Source: Cristatella mucedo
Taxonomy: Eukaryota; Bryozoa; Phylactolaemata; Cristatellidae
Length of the DNA stretch: 64,000 bases
Assembly (NCBI GenBank): GCA_009760855.2
Contig: WPIO01000077.1
Coordinates: 1,314,501-1,378,500, forward strand
Direction: 5' to 3'
Position numbers and translations under genes: made by a program
The notes under the pieces: generated by a model
What the model was told of the DNA's origin: nothing
Seen by the model: only the letters and a program-made list of their open reading frames with translations
Databases searched by the model: none
Shown: positions 60,290 to 64,000 of the stretch, in pieces
Layout: each line of letters starts with the position of its first letter
Numbering within the stretch: the first letter of the stretch is position 1

Positions 60290-62440
60290 CCTTTTTAAGC
60301 AAGCCTGGAGTTTAGCATTATTACGAAGTTGGCAGATTTGACTATAGAGCTGATATGGTCGTCTAATGAAAAGTCACTTTGGAACAAGACATCTAAACTT
60401 CTGGTACATGCAACAGGAGATACGTCTGCAGACCCATCTTTGAGGTTTTTCAAATTTTCGCAGTTTTCCAATTTCCGAATTACACTAGCTTTGCCCATAG
60501 CTATTAAGTTGGTCTTCTCATTATTTAATTTCAGAAATTTAGCTGAGATCGATGTATGGATGTCATCAGTAGAAGCAGCAAGGGAGCTACGGGAGTTCGT
60601 CGTTCTGGAGGTCTAGGAGAAATCGAAGGAAAAGTACAACTGAGTGTCATCTCCATGAAATTGAAAGCCTAGACTCTGTCTGGTCATTACATATAAAATA
60701 AGGAGAGTATGAGCCATGGAGAGAGCCGGACCAAGCACAGTGCCATGAGATACACCAAAACTCAGTGATTGCTCGGACAATATTTTTCCCCTCACCATCT
60801 GTACTCTGGAGTATTCCACTAAAAAAGGACCCGAACCAGCATGGTGCTGCGAAAGTAATATCCAGGCGAGCTGAGAGTCGTTCAAGAAGGATTTTTTGAT
60901 TGAAACTATCAATAATGATATGAGATCAACACAAAAAAGCAGAGAGACTCTTCCTCAGTCAACACTCTTAAGACAGTCGCTATCTATCGAAGCAATGCTC
61001 ACATGGTAGAGTAGCTAGCTCTAAAACCCTACTGAAACTTGCTCGCAAGGTTTGAAGTTCCATTAAATCAGTTCAGCTGGTCTGCCACAACTCTTTCTAG
61101 TGCCTTTGATAGGAACTGTAAAAGGGGGACTTGACTGGAGTTTCCCAAGCTCGCTTGGCATAGTGATGCATTTTTAAATATTTGCCTCACTACAGCTTTT
61201 TCAAAGGTGCAGGGACATGACCTGACGCCAATGTTGAGTTTGTAAAGTTTGTTATGCATGGCAGCAGCACATCTCTGCTCGTAGAAGCAAGACAGTGGCA
61301 TTAGGCTCTTGAGGACTAGTTTCCTTCTTTGATTAGGGTATGCACTTAATGAGGAGCTCACTCGTGGCCTCTTTACATGTAGACATTGAGGTGCTGCACG
61401 AAATTGTGGGACGTGAGTCTAGAGTGGAAGCTACCAACCAAAAGATGGGTTCTCTGATGCTGTCGAGTTGAAAAAAGGCTGGAGATGCGATCAGCAAGGT
61501 CACCACAAGAATCACTGGGTGAGGACCTACCTGAGAGTGGTTAAGCAAACGATTGATCGCAGAACGCAGTATTTGTGGATTCTGCATCCTTGATGCAACG
61601 ATCTTTTTATAGACGGTAGAGTTGTCCTTTGCTAGGATCAATTGATACGGTTTACAGTAGTCCTCGTATGCCCGTCAATGGACAGTCAGTCCCGATCTTT
61701 TGCAAGCTTTTATAATTTGCCTCTTAATAGACCAAGTTAGCTTGATAACTGCAGTAAACCATGGCCACCGGGGCGTGGGTATGCATTTGGCTTAGTCGGT
61801 GGTGCAAACTCGTCGAACATGTCAGCCATTATCGTGCTGTAGCATTCTACAAATGATAGCAGTTGGCAAAGGAAATGAGCAGCAGAGGTGAAGACGATAG
61901 TCTCGCTCAGATAGAATCGATGTCAAGGGTTTTCTAGGTTCGCCGACTCAGAAAGAGTTTATATGCGACACACAGTGTGTGGTCAGATAAGTAGAACTTG
62001 GTTTTAATAGGTGATGATAACATTTAGTTTGAAGATGAAGATTTGATTGAAGTGCAACCCTTGATGTGAGCAGGACCGTGCACGTGAGCCTTCGCAGAAG
62101 ACAATGTGTCAGACTGTGCACAAAACTCGATGCAGAAGGCGTCGGCTAAGCTATCAAAAGGAGTGTTAAAATCACCCATAAAGAGAAAACGCCAATTTCT
62201 CGCACACTGAATCGAAATGAAATCAGATAAATCGGTGACATGGGCAGACTTGGTACCTGCGAGCGATAGAGTGTTGATACCATTGGCTGGTAGCCGTCGG
62301 CTGAACTCAAAACAAAAGAATTCTAAATCGTGCGTCGAGGTGACGGCAAACGACATGAAACGGAAAAATGAGCATGTGAAACGGCGAGGATTGAACGGAA
62401 GAACGAGCGCGTGCTAACGACGACTCCCTCGATAGTTTTG
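60290..62440 (-). mobile_element. Old LINE, endonuclease and RT, decayed
   Basis: Minus strand from 62440: GTKSAHVTDLSDFIS, FLFMGDFNTPFDS (endonuclease GDFN motif intact), AHVHGPAHIKG, then the linker MQNPQILRSAINRLLNHSQV, LERVVADQLN, and RT parts GVSHGTVLGPALSM (motif B) and FHGDDTQLYF (motif C region), to MGKASVIRKLENCENLKNL. It follows the 1-1600 and 21.8-25.1 kb copies piece by piece but with many stops, so it is the oldest large copy here. Confidence 0.88.
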
Positions 62441-62924
62441 ATTGACCTAGAGACATAGAAGAAGCAGAAACTAGTGTGGGATCCTACTAGTGTCGGATCC
62501 TACTACTGTAGGATGCTGAGTCGGTTGCAGTCGTCGTCGGACGTTGAGCCGATTCTAGCCAAGTCGCCAGGTCGAGGCGATATCATATCGAAGCTGTTTT
62601 CAGTAATCAAGTAATTTATTATCAGGGGCTTATTGAACGTTAATCAATCGTTCCAGGGAAAAGCCTGAATAAATATAACCCGGCGGAGCTATCGCACGCC
62701 TGCTGACCACAAAGGTAAGGAAATTCACAGCAATGCCTGAATGAGATCTATGCAGAACGCGTTAGCGACCAATCGAGCGGCCCTCCAGTCCTGGCCCTGC
62801 TTTGGCTTGGTGGCACTTTTCGTACGCAGTACTAATCTTTTAACACCAACGGCTGTATGTATTAGCTGTTTTTTAATATCTAATTATTTTAATCCGCGTG
62901 TGCTCTCTTAGCTGCAAAATTAGA
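62441..62924. other. No gene; short GGATCCTACTA repeat
   Basis: 2-3 copies of a GGATCCTACTAGTGT unit at 62478-62515; nothing else. Confidence 0.5.
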
Positions 62925-63700
62925 ATAATAATAATACATTTGTATAGCGGCATCAGAGAACTGAATCTCTTTCTAGGAACTTAACAGATACTACATATAA
63001 AGCAATACCAGATGTTTGGTGGTAGCATCCGAAAGCAGCAGGCATAATGTAGCCTGGTACATGCACAAGAAAGACGAATCACTAGAACCCACCAAATGCT
63101 GTGTTAGACAGGTGCGTCTAAAGCTTCTTTCTAAATGCCGTTAGTCGGGGGACGTTGTGAAGTGCGTCGGTAGTGAGCTCCAGACTTTTGCGTTATGGAA
63201 ACTCAAGGTACGGCCCCTAACGGTTTTGGGGTTCGTGCGAGGTATGGCTAAACGATTCGTGTCCTAACAGCGGTTTGCACGGTACTGTTTGCTTTGCAGC
63301 AAACGTAAAGCGCCTACAAAGAGATTCGGTTATCTGAGGGCGCTTTATCAAATGTGCTACTATTATTGTTACTATTATTATTATTATTGTTATTATCCTG
63401 GTGGCGGAGTAGTTCTGATACTTGGGCTGGAGCCAGAGAACGAAGGAACCTAAAAGTAAGTGACAGAAACTTGAATACGATGAGCTGCTGATTTGGAGCT
63501 AGTGCAGGTTGGCGAGAAGTGACGTGAAGTGGTTATTGCGCGGTCACGACAGGTGAACGAGCCTACCTGTAGAGTTTTGCTCCGGCTGCGAGCACATGAT
63601 TGTTAGACCAGAAAGCAGTAAGTTATAGAAGTCGAGACGGAATGTCACAAATGCATCACAAATTTAGATGTGGTATCTTTGTCAATTAAGCGTAAAAAAA
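62925..63700. mobile_element. LINE 3' ends, three pieces
   Basis: 62925-63260 minus orientation (AATAATAATAATACATTTGT, CATCAGAGAACTGAATCTC, TTTTGCGTTATGGAAACTCA), 63285-63395 plus-orientation tail (GCAAACGTAAAGCGCC, GAGGGCGCTTTATCAAATG, (TTA)n), then 63410-63690 minus orientation continuing (GGGCTGGAGCCAGAGAACG). The plus tail sits inside the minus copy: another case of a LINE 3' end hitting a LINE. Confidence 0.72.
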
Positions 63701-63999
63701 GTTTGCCGGGGTCGGACCTATGGCATGGCCGGATGTGTGCGGTGATGCGAAGTCACCGGGGCTCTTGGGTAGGAGAAGTTGGCCAAGTAAGTCGTGGCGT
63801 TGGAGGCTCCCGGTCTCGCCGAGTTATGCACCTGGATTCGTGCAGGCGTGCTCCGTCGATGCTGCCACGCACGCAAGGGAACGAGTACCCAAGGCCCGAG
63901 CGGAGCTGGATAGCTCGCTCGTTGCTGAGACTTGTGTATTCCGCGTTCCCCGCGTAGCGTGTTCGTGACGCCACGCCATGCGTGGCGTCTTTCGGTGGA
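63700..63999. other. GC-rich stretch of unknown nature
   Basis: Composition changes sharply after 63700. Overlapping frames are open on both strands (63670-63974), none recognisable. A hairpin lies at its end. It might be the start of another element or a CpG-rich promoter; the window ends here. Confidence 0.4.
63967..63989. repeat. Perfect 10-bp hairpin
   Basis: GACGCCACGC and GCGTGGCGTC around a CAT loop, 11 bp from the window end. Confidence 0.85.
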
Positions 64000-64000
64000 A

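Overview
The window looks like intron-rich, repeat-rich DNA from an invertebrate animal. The reasons are RT/endonuclease LINEs of a CR1/L2-like kind with (TTA)n tails, tRNA-derived SINEs, very long TA/CT/GT microsatellites, short GT-AG exons lost in long non-coding sequence, and no bacterial operons. The species cannot be named from sequence alone. Most of the window is transposon relics and segmental duplications. Host genes are visible only as scattered exons.

Layout. (1) 1-12.8 kb: two head-to-tail copies of a ~6-7 kb segment. Each carries a LINE 5' part (minus strand), a TA tract, an intact ~176-codon frame with a basic nuclear-localisation-like stretch, and a 164-nt GT-AG exon. (2) 12.8-18.6 kb: LINE 3' ends and SINEs, with nothing convincing as a gene. 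(3) 18.66-19.42 kb: an open minus frame built on nine ~60-bp repeats. (4) 19.5-30.4 kb: the most unusual part, an AT-rich, compact virus-like block. It holds a decayed, truncated Polinton/Maverick-like element with an rve-type integrase, a zinc-binding-like ORF, a fibre protein with phage-tail-like repeats, a YqaJ-type nuclease, a double-jelly-roll-like major capsid protein, a coiled-coil protein, two tandem paralogous minor-capsid (penton-like) genes and a two-TM membrane protein. Every gene except the membrane protein and possibly the terminal fragment carries stops or frameshifts. A LINE, itself hit by a second LINE of the same family, sits in the fibre gene. (5) 30.4-33 kb: two candidate exons on opposite strands, and a CT microsatellite that begins inside a LINE tail. 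(6) 33.8-49.95 kb: a RING-finger gene on the minus strand (exons at 49.9, 47.8, 47.2 and 43.6 kb with matching splice phases) and an inverted, decayed second copy on the plus strand (33.9-36.0 kb). (7) 36-55 kb: further direct duplications, LINE relics and microsatellites. (8) 55.5-56.6 kb: two exons and a CCAAT-box promoter of a minus-strand gene. (9) 57-60 kb: two GC-rich minisatellites. (10) 60.3-64 kb: an old LINE and LINE 3' ends.

How it fits together. The viral block has the logic of a self-synthesising integrating virus: integrase for insertion, capsid plus vertex proteins plus fibre for the particle, and a nuclease for DNA processing. No polymerase, packaging ATPase or capsid protease is visible, so it is a fragment and surely inactive. 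The host part shows repeated duplication followed by unequal decay: the two RING copies are each broken in a different exon. The 3.3-kb LINE composite in the fibre gene gives a relative order of events: virus integration, then the first LINE, then the nested LINE.
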